A stretch of DNA of 13,102 nucleotides from an uncultured Dorea sp. (GCA_910587575.1 CAJULU010000001.1:39940-53041), one strand, 5' to 3'. Shown: positions 6,314 through 13,102, counted from the first letter of the stretch. The notes: a model not told the origin generated them from the letters alone. A program made the numbers and translations.

Positions 6314-8146
6314 ATGCAGGGCGGATTAATCGGGCGTACTGCCAGAAGACTTTCACATATATTGATGGCGCCAATCCAGGTGGTCATCCGCAAGGCAAAG
6401 CGGACGTTAAGCCCGGATTCTTTTGCCTCGAAGGTACTTACCGACGTCCGTAAGGGAGTGAACCATAAGAAGGAGAAGAAGGAGCGTGCCATCGGGGATT
6501 ATTTTTCTGTAGGCAGGTTTTATGTGCTGAAACGGATGGTTTACGTCATCCTGGCTCTGGCTGTGATCATCCCGGTACTGTATATCAAGCTTCTGCACCC
6601 CGTCCTGGTATCCCATTTCTTCACAAAGACCATGGTGGTCAATTCTCCGGAGATGGTGGGATATTCCGGCAAGGTAGAGCTTGTGTCCAAAGAGGACGGA
6701 GAGCTTCTCTTCAAGGGAAGAATGGAGGACGGAAGGATTAACGGAAACGGTAAGCTCTATACCTATTCCGGTTCTCTTCTGTATGAGGGAAATTTCGAGA
6801 TGGAAGCCTACTCCGGCGAAGGAGAGCTGTATTATGAGAACAGCGGGACTCTCTGCTATAAGGGCTCCTTCCTGTTAAACCAGTACGAAGGACGGGGAAC
6901 CCTCTATGACAAGGAGGGCAACCTGGAATATAAAGGAGATTTTAAAAACGGGCTGTATGAGGGGAACGGCACCCTTTATTTCCCCAGCGGCCAGAAGGAA
7001 TATGTGGGAACCTTTGTCAAGGGCGAGATGGAGGGACAGGGAACTCTTTATAATGAAGAGGGAAATGTGGTGGCCACGGGAACCTTCGAGAACGGGGAGC
7101 CGCTTCTCCAGGAGGTAGTCCTCACCGACGAGGAGGGAAATGTGGTCTATGAAGGAACGGTCAATACGGACGGCGAGTACGAGGGAGAAGGGAAGCTCTA
7201 CGAGGACGGCGCGCTGGCCTATGAGGGAGACTTTGTAGACGGAAAGAAGAGCGGCGAGGGAACCCTCTACGGCGAGGAAGGCCAGCCGGCCTATGAGGGA
7301 GACTTTGTGGAAGACCAGTACGAGGGAGAAGGGAAGCTCTACGAGAATGGAGCGCTGGCTTATGACGGCGGTTTTGTGAAAGGAAAGAAAGAAGGAAGCG
7401 GGACCACCTATGACGCCGAAGGTCAGGTAGTCTATGAAGGGGAATTTGCCAAGGGCGAGTACGAGGGAGAGGGAAAGCTTTACGACAAAGAGAAGCTTGT
7501 GTATGACGGCAGCTTTGACAAGGGCCTGTATGAGGGCAAGGGAACCCTGTTCTATGAGGACGGCGCTCTGATGTATGAGGGAGCCTTTGTCCAGGGAAAG
7601 AAGGAAGGCCTGGGAAAGGTGTCTACCGGGAAAGGGGACATTGTGTATGACGGCAGCTTCAAGTCCGACGTCTACAACGGGGAAGGGAAGCTCTATGACG
7701 ACAATAAGGTTCTGGTAATCTATGACGGGACCTTTGTGGACGGCCTGTACCAGGGGCAGGGGAAGCTGACCGATTCCGAGACGGAGTCCCTGCTGTATGA
7801 CGGTGAGTTCTACAAAGGCCAGTACAGCGGAAACGGGAAGCTGTACCAGCCGGCCACCGGCGGCCTGATCTATGAAGGCGGATTCCTGAATGGGGAATAT
7901 TACGGGACTGGGAAGCTGTGGGACGACATGGGGAATCTTCTGTATGAGGGAGATTTTATCCGGGGCCAGTATTTCGGGCATGGAACCCGTTATGACCCCT
8001 ACACCGGGACGGCGCTGGAAACTGGCCAGTTCAAGTACGGCGTGCTGACCCAGCCGGATCCGGTTACGAATGTAGCGGGAACCAATTCATCGGCGGCGGG
8101 AACCGGTACGGGGACGCAGCCGAATCCATCGGGTACGGGGAATTAA
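6314..8146 (+). CDS. Membrane-anchored MORN-repeat protein
   Basis: This 610-residue protein starts with about 75 strongly basic residues, followed by one membrane helix (about 76-94, VYVILALAVIIPVLYIKL). From about residue 130 to 575 it is built of roughly 18 units of 22-25 residues of the form GxLxYEGDFxxGxYEGEGTLY, which is the MORN / MORN_2 pattern. The unit near 250-272 is degenerate. The protein closes with a Gly/Thr/Ser/Asn/Pro-rich tail (587-610). The positive-inside rule puts the basic N-terminus in the cytoplasm and the acidic repeat rod outside the membrane. MORN repeats form elongated beta-hairpin solenoids that bind proteins or lipids; the partner here is unknown. The start is fixed by AGGAGG at 6300-6305. 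Its place between baseplate and tail-terminator genes suggests a role in the same system, perhaps docking or holding the particle at the envelope. This role is inference. Confidence 0.85.
   Translation: MQGGLIGRTARRLSHILMAPIQVVIRKAKRTLSPDSFASKVLTDVRKGVNHKKEKKERAIGDYFSVGRFYVLKRMVYVILALAVIIPVLYIKLLHPVLVSHFFTKTMVVNSPEMVGYSGKVELVSKEDGELLFKGRMEDGRINGNGKLYTYSGSLLYEGNFEMEAYSGEGELYYENSGTLCYKGSFLLNQYEGRGTLYDKEGNLEYKGDFKNGLYEGNGTLYFPSGQKEYVGTFVKGEMEGQGTLYNEEGNVVATGTFENGEPLLQEVVLTDEEGNVVYEGTVNTDGEYEGEGKLYEDGALAYEGDFVDGKKSGEGTLYGEEGQPAYEGDFVEDQYEGEGKLYENGALAYDGGFVKGKKEGSGTTYDAEGQVVYEGEFAKGEYEGEGKLYDKEKLVYDGSFDKGLYEGKGTLFYEDGALMYEGAFVQGKKEGLGKVSTGKGDIVYDGSFKSDVYNGEGKLYDDNKVLVIYDGTFVDGLYQGQGKLTDSETESLLYDGEFYKGQYSGNGKLYQPATGGLIYEGGFLNGEYYGTGKLWDDMGNLLYEGDFIRGQYFGHGTRYDPYTGTALETGQFKYGVLTQPDPVTNVAGTNSSAAGTGTGTQPNPSGTGN
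6701..8038 (+). repeat. MORN-encoding tandem repeat array
   Basis: About 18 coding units of 66-75 bases. The centre shows a higher-order period of exactly 141 bases (two MORN units, 47 residues). Bases 7176-7204 and 7317-7345 are identical over 29 bases, and a close third copy begins at 7458. This indicates recent expansion by two-unit blocks. Confidence 0.85.
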
Positions 8147-8234
8147 GCCGGCGAAGGAAGAAAAGGGAAGTACGCAAGGCTTTGCAAGCTGGCCGGAGGA
8201 AGAAAAGGGAAGTCCGTAAGGCTTGCGGGTTCTG
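8147..8234 (+). repeat. Purine-rich imperfect direct repeat between MORN and terminator genes
   Basis: Two copies of a roughly 36-45 base unit begin with GCCGG at 8147 and 8192. The best-matching cores are 8155-8180 and 8198-8222, both reading GGAAGAAAAGGGAAGT and then AAGGC after a short variable part. The unit begins directly after the MORN stop codon and stays open in the MORN frame for another 31 codons, to TAA at 8240. No gene or hairpin was recognised in it. Confidence 0.6.
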
Positions 8235-8254
8235 CAGACTAAGAAAGGGGCAAT

Positions 8255-8833
8255 ATGGCAGATTATACGAAGATTGCAGATACAGGAAACGGCATACTGA
8301 CGCTGTTAAAAGAGGCCTTAATCCCAGAGCTCTCAAACAGCCCGGACCAGATTGGCCTATGCTCCCCGGAAGACCACGGGGATTATGCGGTGGGCGTGTG
8401 GCTCTATGACGTGAAGGAGGATACCTCGATACAGGCCCATGAGATGGCTGATATCGGGCGGAACACCCAGCGTTACCCCTCTGCCTACCTGAAGTTATAC
8501 TATATGCTCACCCTCTATCTGCAGAGTGACTTAAAATACCGGGCAGCCCAGGAACACCAGATTATGGGGAGAATCATACAGGCATTCCGGGACAAGGCGG
8601 CGCTAAGCCCCGATACCTTTCTGCCCACCGGGGAGCCGGGGGGCGCAAATATCCGTCTGCAGATGCTGGATCTGGATATGGAGGTAAAGACGCGGATCTG
8701 GACGGTGCCCAATGCGGCGTACCGTGCGTCTCTGTTTTACTCGGCAGGACCGGTAGAGATTCCGTCTACAAGAATGAAGTCGGTAAGAAGGGTGCAGGAG
8801 ATAAAGTACCGTTTTGCCGGAAAGGATACATAG
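8255..8833 (+). CDS. DUF4255 family protein, Afp16/Pvc16-like tail terminator
   Basis: This 192-residue protein carries the DUF4255 pattern. An N-terminal helix, IADTGNGILTLLKEALIPEL (7-26), is followed by a strand-rich segment GDYAVGVWLYDVKED (42-56). Next comes the diagnostic YPSAYLKLYYMLTLYLQ (74-90), with a run to EHQIMGRIIQAF (100-111). After that come IRLQMLDLDMEV (133-144) and TRIWTV, where family members have the late strand pair. In Afp and PVC particles the family caps the distal end of tube and sheath and sets particle length. The length is within the normal range. The start ATG is preceded by AAAGGGG (8244-8250) at four bases. The stop codon is followed one base later by the next gene. 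Presence of this family separates the locus from type VI secretion and ordinary phage tails and supports the eCIS label. Confidence 0.88.
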   Translation: MADYTKIADTGNGILTLLKEALIPELSNSPDQIGLCSPEDHGDYAVGVWLYDVKEDTSIQAHEMADIGRNTQRYPSAYLKLYYMLTLYLQSDLKYRAAQEHQIMGRIIQAFRDKAALSPDTFLPTGEPGGANIRLQMLDLDMEVKTRIWTVPNAAYRASLFYSAGPVEIPSTRMKSVRRVQEIKYRFAGKDT

Positions 8834-8834
8834 T

Positions 8835-9581
8835 ATGGTTATGGTATTACAGGAAAGGAAGATACGGCTGTCCAAGGCAGTGCGCTTAAGGGACGCATTT
8901 ACCGGAGAGCCGGTGGCGGCAGGGGTGAAGGTGTCTTCTTTGTCCGGAGGAAAAGTGGAGAAGAAGCGGGAAGGTTATTTCCTGTTTCTTGACGTGGCAG
9001 GCGCCGGGCTTGAGATGGAAGCAGAATCACCCATTTACCAGAAAAGGAGGCTTACGCTTCCCGTGGATTTCGGGGAGTGCGTAGAGGAAGTCTTCCTGTA
9101 CCCGTCCCCTGCTTACCCTTTGCGGCAGGGCATCTCGGTGGTCCGGGGCCGTACAAAGCCCTTAAGCGTGCTGAAATTCCATGTGAGGGACGGCCAGGGG
9201 AACGTAAGGCTGATCCATGATTACCAGAAAGGGGAAGAGGAGATTTCCTTCTATAAGAAAGACAGAAGCCCGGGGGGATTGTGGTATATCCAGAAGAAGG
9301 GGAAGGAAGAAGGGGAATATTTCCGTACGGAGAGCATGGCGGATGAGGGAGAGCGGTACAGATTACGGCAGCCCTTATCCAGAACTTACCAGAAGAAGGA
9401 TACCCTCATCTGCCAGGCCCAGGAGAGCATGGCGGATGAGGAAGGAGAATTCTATCTGCTGCTCCCCGACCCTGGCAGGGAAACGTGTCTGCTGCATTAC
9501 TCCTGTGAAAGCAAGGGAAAGGTGACAGAAGGGGAAGCGGAGATTTTAAAGGGCCATAAGAACAGCCTTTTTATAAAATGA
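8835..9581 (+). CDS. Uncharacterised beta-rich protein in CIS operon
   Basis: I do not recognise a specific family. The 248-residue product begins with ERKIRLSKAVRLRDAFTGEP (7-26), a pattern seen at the start of carboxypeptidase-regulatory-like or Ig-like beta sandwiches that accompany DUF4255 genes in CIS loci. It continues with alternating strands (GYFLFLDV, LEMEAES, RRLTLPVD, EEVFLYPSPAYPL). The second half is highly charged and contains the motif ESMADE twice (about residues 166 and 197), encoded by a 20-base exact repeat. No membrane segment or signal peptide is visible. ATG at 8835 is chosen because AAAGGA (8821-8826) lies eight bases ahead, inside the previous gene; a TTG at 8814 would overlap the terminator gene and lacks a site. 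A structural or sheath-cap accessory role is a guess from position. Confidence 0.6.
   Translation: MVMVLQERKIRLSKAVRLRDAFTGEPVAAGVKVSSLSGGKVEKKREGYFLFLDVAGAGLEMEAESPIYQKRRLTLPVDFGECVEEVFLYPSPAYPLRQGISVVRGRTKPLSVLKFHVRDGQGNVRLIHDYQKGEEEISFYKKDRSPGGLWYIQKKGKEEGEYFRTESMADEGERYRLRQPLSRTYQKKDTLICQAQESMADEEGEFYLLLPDPGRETCLLHYSCESKGKVTEGEAEILKGHKNSLFIK
9329..9441 (+). repeat. 20-base direct repeat pair inside the uncharacterised gene
   Basis: GGAGAGCATGGCGGATGAGG occurs at 9329-9348 and again at 9422-9441, 93 bases (31 codons) apart and in frame, encoding ESMADE twice. Confidence 0.85.
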
Positions 9582-9584
9582 CAG

Positions 9585-9637
9585 GTAAGGATTTGTATGA
9601 TCCATCAGGCTCATGCAGGCAGATGTAAGGATTTGTA
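9585..9637 (+). repeat. Short intergenic direct repeat
   Basis: GTAAGGATTTGTA occurs at 9585-9597 and 9625-9637, 40 bases apart, in the spacer before the PAAR-like gene. No hairpin or promoter is clear in this 89-base spacer. Confidence 0.6.
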
Positions 9638-9656
9638 GAAAAAGCAAGTAAGAAGC

Positions 9657-9662
9657 AAGGAG
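9657..9662 (+). promoter_or_regulatory. Ribosome binding site that decides the PAAR-like start
   Basis: AAGGAG ends eight bases before ATG at 9671. A GTG at 9662 is in frame but overlaps this site, so 9671 is the start. Confidence 0.75.
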
Positions 9663-9670
9663 TGAGAACT

Positions 9671-10054
9671 ATGGGATTATGTGTGACCGGCGGTGCGTCC
9701 ATGACCTGTTCCTTCGGCATGGCGCCTTCCATACTGAATGTGCTGCCAACGGCAAAGACCATGTCCGCCATGCCGCTGGCAACCATTTCGGATAATATCC
9801 CCTTTGTCAATATAGTGCCCTTTGGGATGTGCCAGAGCATGGCGAATCCCATGGTGGCGGCAGCGACGGCGGCGGCCATGGGAGCGCTGACCCCCATGCC
9901 CTGTACGCCGGTTCCGGCAGGGCCGTGGGCGCCGGGGGTGCCCCAGGTGCTGGTGGGCGGCAAGCCTGCGCTCAACGACCAGTGCAAGCTGACCTGCGCA
10001 TACGGGGGAATGATACAGTTTACCAATTCGGGCTGCCCGACGGTGCAGTTGTAG
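9671..10054 (+). CDS. DUF4280 PAAR-like spike-tip protein
   Basis: This 127-residue protein fits the DUF4280 PAAR-like family. It shows the family pattern of an early Cys pair (C4, C13), then FGMCQSMANPMVAAATAAAM (51-70), LTPMPCTP (73-80), a Trp-Gly-Pro loop, VLVGGKPALNDQCKLTCAYG (93-112) and a closing GGMIQF strand. Seven cysteines (4, 13, 54, 78, 105, 109, 122) could bind metal or stabilise the tip. PAAR and PAAR-like proteins sharpen the VgrG-type spike and can carry or recruit effectors; here there is no added toxin domain, so it is a bare tip. The start is fixed by AAGGAG at 9657-9662. It stands downstream of the terminator gene and just ahead of a receptor gene, away from the baseplate genes where spike tips are usually found. 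Confidence 0.88.
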   Translation: MGLCVTGGASMTCSFGMAPSILNVLPTAKTMSAMPLATISDNIPFVNIVPFGMCQSMANPMVAAATAAAMGALTPMPCTPVPAGPWAPGVPQVLVGGKPALNDQCKLTCAYGGMIQFTNSGCPTVQL

Positions 10055-10094
10055 TATAAGAGTCCATGATAGATTTGAATCCGAGGAATGGAAA

Positions 10095-12800
10095 ATGAGA
10101 AGAAAAATTTTATGTGGTATCTGGGGAATCCTGGCTGCCGCAGTCATTGCATTCGTGGCGGCCAGCCTCTATGGAAAGACGGTTAAGATTAATTATATTG
10201 AGCAGATTCATCTGCAGGACGGCAATCTGTATTATGTAGACCGGGGGGAAGGGGAAAAACTCAGGATCATTCGTTCAGACCCGGACGGCGGGCATGGACA
10301 GATGATCGTCTGCCAGAAGCATGAGCGGGAGCAGTGCAGGATGATCCGGCAGATCTTCTTCGACGATGCGGGCAAAGCCTATGTGCTGATCGAGGCGGCA
10401 AACGTTGAGTCCTGGGACGGAGTGGGCAGCAAGGTATACCAGTGTGATTTCGAGAGGGGAAGACTCAAAGAGACGGAGTTTGACCTGACGGAGGACGACA
10501 AGGCTTATGCGCAGATATCCATACAGTGTATCCGTGATGGGAAACTGTATTATATCTGTATCCCGGATACGGAGAGCGGACCGGGAGAGGCGGTTCTATA
10601 TGCCTGCGGCGGGAAGGGGGAGAAGGAACGGTTAGATCAGATCACCCTTTCGTACCCCTATCTGAATTCCCAGTTTTTCCTAAGCGGAAATCAGATTCTT
10701 CTGTGGATGGATTTTGAGGGTGAGGTATTTGCGAAGGAAGTAGGGACAGACCGTTATCTCGAGATTGAGGGCGTCACCGGCAGGAAAGGCGCTTTCAAGA
10801 GCCTTTCGGACGATGGGGAACGGGCCTATGTGATGGAGTATGAGACGGAGTGTATCCGCAGCATTGATCTTTATGGACAGACCTCTGAGGTGGCATTTTC
10901 AGGGGAAGAATTAAGGAAGAGTGATAAAGATTTCTCATTTGCGGATCTCATGGGACCTGACTGTACCATGGAAGGCTTTTGCGCAGGGGCGGAAGACGAA
11001 GAAGGGAAGGTTTCCATCTGCTCCTATCTGAACGGCGTCCATAAGGACATAGGAGAATGTACCCTTGCGTCCCCTGCGGTTATGCGCCGGATGGGGTGGG
11101 TCTATGCAGGAATCCTTCTTGCGGCGGCGCTTCTGTGCCTCTATTTCATTGCCTGTGTCAAGTACCATGTGCAGACCATCTTAGTGAGGCTGTGTCTGAT
11201 CTTCCTGACGAGCCTCTTAGTCATGGACAGTTTCCTGGAATTCTGGATTGAAAGATCCATGCGCCAGCAGTTGGAGAGCAACCAGACTCTTGCACTGTCG
11301 GCTATGGGGAAGATCCTGAGGCGGGATATCATACACAATATCGAGACGGACGCAGACAAATTCCCTTCCGGAGACAGGGCTTTGCGTATGAGCCATTCTT
11401 CCATCAATGGAGGAGACGGGGAACTGTCCATGTATGTGTACAGTATCTTCCATGGGGACGAGGAGGGACGGCTGTACGTCAGCGAGTCGATGTCGGAATA
11501 CTGCGGCGTTCCTGTGGAGTGGGTATATGGCTCTGAGATGACCAAGGCCATCTACCGCGCCTACGAAACGGGAGAGATTGTGAATGCAAGCGACGAGAAC
11601 CGAAATGGAAGACGCAACAACCAGTTTATCCCGCTGGTGCTGGGCGACGGGACGAAGTTCGGCGTGATGGCGGTATCTGGAGATGGAAATATCCTGGATT
11701 ACCAGATCTGGTATTATCAGTGGAATCTCAAGAACGCCTCGTCCACGCTGCTTTTAATCCTGACGATGGTTCTGATGGTGATCCTTTACATCTTCCTGCG
11801 TCCTTTAAAGGCGCTGAAGGAATGCGCGCTTAAGCTGGCGGCAGGGGACTTAGGCGTCACCGTCGCCGTACATGGCCATGACGAGGTGGCGGATATCTCG
11901 TCGGCATTTAACCAGATGTCGCTGGAAATCGCCAGATATGTGGAGGACATCAAGGGAATGTCGGACGGTTACTATAAATTTATCCCGGCGAAGATTCTGG
12001 ATCTTCTTGACAAGGAATCCATCCAGGATGTGAAACTGGGCGATCAGATGATGGGAGACTTCACGATCCTCTCCCTTCACGCCATGGATTATCCAAGGCA
12101 TCAGGTTTCCATGTCGGCGCAGCAGGTGTATACAAGGATTAACCACGTCCTGTCCCAGTTAGTAGAGCCAATCAATGAACATCACGGCGTGGTGGAGCAT
12201 TTTGACGATATCGGCCTGTCGGCCTTCTTCACGGTCAGCAGCCAGGAGGCGCTTGACGCTGCCATTGATATCCAGAAACTGCTGGGTGAGCGGATGCCAG
12301 GGAATGGCAGGACCATTGCCATCTGTTATGGACGGGTGATGATCGGCGTGATTGGGCATGAGCAGAGGATGGAGGCGACGACCATCTCGGCCCATTCCGA
12401 TCTGGCGAAGATGCTGAGGCTTTCGGGAAACAAATACGGGGCGCATATCCTGATCACGCATCTGGTTTACGAGCAGATACCCGATTTCGAGGAGCATTAC
12501 CATGCAAGATATCTGGGAAATATCTATCTGTCCGCCAACCATACCTACGAGAGGGTCTATGACGTCTATGACGGCGATCCGGAGGAAGAGTTCTATTATA
12601 AAGAATTGTCGAAGGAGATGTTCGAGAAGGGCGTGGGCCTGTTCGTGGCCAGGAAGTTCTATGAGGCAAGGCTTGTCTTCGTGGAGGTGTTAAAGCGCTA
12701 CCGGAAGGACAAGGCGGCCAAGGAGTACCTGTACCGGTGCGACCGGTATTACAAGATGGCGGAGGATGAAGAGAAGGAAACGGTAATCGAGAAATTTTGA
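10095..12800 (+). CDS. Four-TM receptor with HAMP and degenerate class III adenylate/guanylate cyclase domain
   Basis: This 901-residue protein has TM1 at about 8-25 and an outer domain (26-334) of repeated strand motifs such as GNLYYVDR and GKLYYICIP, resembling a beta-propeller of the DUF5050 kind. TM2 (335-353) and TM3 (359-378) form a hairpin, followed by a second outer sensor (379-549) and TM4 (550-568). A clear HAMP follows (569-620; GDL, DEVADISSAFNQM), then a class III cyclase homology domain (655-825) and a TPR-like end (about 838-890). Aligned to active cyclases, the metal Asp residues read H662 and I706, the base-binding Lys reads H702, and the catalytic Asn and Arg read D769 and M773. 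The fold is kept (YGRVMIGVIGHEQRMEATTI), but cAMP or cGMP synthesis is unlikely. It probably relays an outside signal by conformation. ATG at 10095 has a weak GAGGAAT site upstream. It starts 40 bases after the PAAR-like gene, in the same apparent operon. Confidence 0.82.
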   Translation: MRRKILCGIWGILAAAVIAFVAASLYGKTVKINYIEQIHLQDGNLYYVDRGEGEKLRIIRSDPDGGHGQMIVCQKHEREQCRMIRQIFFDDAGKAYVLIEAANVESWDGVGSKVYQCDFERGRLKETEFDLTEDDKAYAQISIQCIRDGKLYYICIPDTESGPGEAVLYACGGKGEKERLDQITLSYPYLNSQFFLSGNQILLWMDFEGEVFAKEVGTDRYLEIEGVTGRKGAFKSLSDDGERAYVMEYETECIRSIDLYGQTSEVAFSGEELRKSDKDFSFADLMGPDCTMEGFCAGAEDEEGKVSICSYLNGVHKDIGECTLASPAVMRRMGWVYAGILLAAALLCLYFIACVKYHVQTILVRLCLIFLTSLLVMDSFLEFWIERSMRQQLESNQTLALSAMGKILRRDIIHNIETDADKFPSGDRALRMSHSSINGGDGELSMYVYSIFHGDEEGRLYVSESMSEYCGVPVEWVYGSEMTKAIYRAYETGEIVNASDENRNGRRNNQFIPLVLGDGTKFGVMAVSGDGNILDYQIWYYQWNLKNASSTLLLILTMVLMVILYIFLRPLKALKECALKLAAGDLGVTVAVHGHDEVADISSAFNQMSLEIARYVEDIKGMSDGYYKFIPAKILDLLDKESIQDVKLGDQMMGDFTILSLHAMDYPRHQVSMSAQQVYTRINHVLSQLVEPINEHHGVVEHFDDIGLSAFFTVSSQEALDAAIDIQKLLGERMPGNGRTIAICYGRVMIGVIGHEQRMEATTISAHSDLAKMLRLSGNKYGAHILITHLVYEQIPDFEEHYHARYLGNIYLSANHTYERVYDVYDGDPEEEFYYKELSKEMFEKGVGLFVARKFYEARLVFVEVLKRYRKDKAAKEYLYRCDRYYKMAEDEEKETVIEKF

Positions 12801-12828
12801 CGCTGCTGATTAGAGATGAGGTGAAAGA

Positions 12829-13102
12829 ATGGGTACAACTGAGATTTTAGAGGAGAAAAAAGAGGAGACGGCAGAAAATGACGGGACACAGAATGAGTTA
12901 ACTGACGATCCTTCTGACCTTGCAACAGTATCGCAGAGACCTGTGGAGAATGATGATGACGGAGGGGATTCAGACACCCGGGAGGAAGAGGACGACCCAG
13001 AAATGGGAACTGTCATTCAGAATATGCTGGAGTCACAGGTTCCGAGCGCGGCGCAGGAGCAAGAAGGGTTAGGGGGAGAAGACGGGAAGAATAAGAATGC
13101 GC
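12829..13102 (+). CDS. N-terminus of an acidic, probably disordered protein (3' end outside window)
   Basis: The frame opens at ATG 12829, with GAGGTG (12817-12822) six bases ahead, and stays open to the right edge for 91 codons. It begins MGTTEILEEKKEETAENDGT and is dominated by Glu, Asp, Gln, Asn, Gly, Ser and Thr with almost no hydrophobic residues and no signal peptide or membrane segment; NDDDGGDSDTREEEDDPEMG (44-63) is typical. This composition indicates an unstructured N-terminal region. It lies 28 bases after the receptor gene, so it is likely in the same operon. It could be a linker region of a structural protein, a regulator, or a cargo protein whose loading signal is disordered. 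Function cannot be told from this part, and I recognise no family. Confidence 0.6.
   Translation, partial: MGTTEILEEKKEETAENDGTQNELTDDPSDLATVSQRPVENDDDGGDSDTREEEDDPEMGTVIQNMLESQVPSAAQEQEGLGGEDGKNKNA

Noticed and set aside
6875..7981. Long minus-strand open frame opposite the MORN gene
   Set aside because: It is a by-product of the repeat codon pattern on the plus strand; its residues mirror the repeats and no ribosome binding site precedes it.
6701..8038. CRISPR array or non-coding satellite
   Set aside because: The repeats are in frame, of variable length (66-75 bases), without unique spacers, and encode MORN units.
1..10054. R-type bacteriocin (diffocin-like), Myoviridae prophage, or classical type VI secretion locus
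   Set aside because: DUF4255 and DUF4280 proteins and the Afp12-type baseplate protein point to an eCIS-like machine; no capsid, portal, terminase, integrase or TssJLM-type genes are present in the window.
9571..10147. Two minus-strand open frames opposite the PAAR-like gene
   Set aside because: The low-complexity, Ala/Gly/His-rich products are expected from the reverse of a GC-rich Ala/Met/Pro coding region; the plus-strand DUF4280 pattern is decisive.
10095..12800. Active adenylate or guanylate cyclase
   Set aside because: Both metal Asp positions, the Lys, the Asn and the Arg of active class III enzymes are replaced in a gap-free reading of the motifs.

Overview
The window is an almost gap-free, single-strand (+) run of eleven genes, two of them cut by the window edges. 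It is the distal part of a contractile injection system (CIS) locus, the phage-tail-like machines related to Afp, PVC and other eCIS. The host looks like a Gram-positive anaerobe of the Clostridia, plausibly Lachnospiraceae. That inference rests on strong AGGAGG-type ribosome binding sites, tight translational coupling, a GC-rich clostridial codon style, and membrane proteins without signs of an outer membrane. It is not proven from sequence alone.

Layout. Positions 1-197 are the C-terminal end of a baseplate J-like protein. Positions 216-2333 encode a second, complete baseplate J-like (Afp12-type) protein. Positions 2414-3568 encode a P2 gpI-type tail protein that would link baseplate and fibre. 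Positions 3565-5292 encode a CIS-associated protein with a bacterial Ig-like C-terminus. Next come a small membrane-anchored protein with a degenerate kinase fold (5300-6181) and a membrane-anchored protein with about 18 MORN-type repeats (6314-8146). Structural genes then resume: a DUF4255/Afp16-like tail terminator (8255-8833), an unassigned beta-rich protein (8835-9581) and a DUF4280 PAAR-like spike tip (9671-10054). The last complete gene is a 901-residue four-TM receptor with a propeller-like outer domain, HAMP, class III cyclase-like and TPR-like parts (10095-12800). A very acidic, apparently disordered N-terminus runs off the right edge (12829-13102). Sheath, tube, VgrG-like hub, AAA+ ATPase and tape measure are not in the window and presumably lie outside it.

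How they may work together. The baseplate, terminator and tip genes build the particle. The three membrane proteins between and after them are not standard eCIS parts. Two carry enzyme folds whose catalytic residues are replaced: the kinase-like protein lacks the VAIK Lys, HRD Asp and DFG Asp, and the cyclase-like receptor lacks both metal Asp residues, the base-binding Lys, and the catalytic Asn and Arg. The most interesting reading is a CIS tied to the cytoplasmic membrane by a sensory or docking module made of pseudoenzymes plus an outward-facing MORN protein. No lysis genes are visible here. This is an inference from gene order and residue inspection. No tRNA, rRNA, CRISPR array, insertion sequence or convincing terminator was found, and no stretch above 300 bases lacks a gene.
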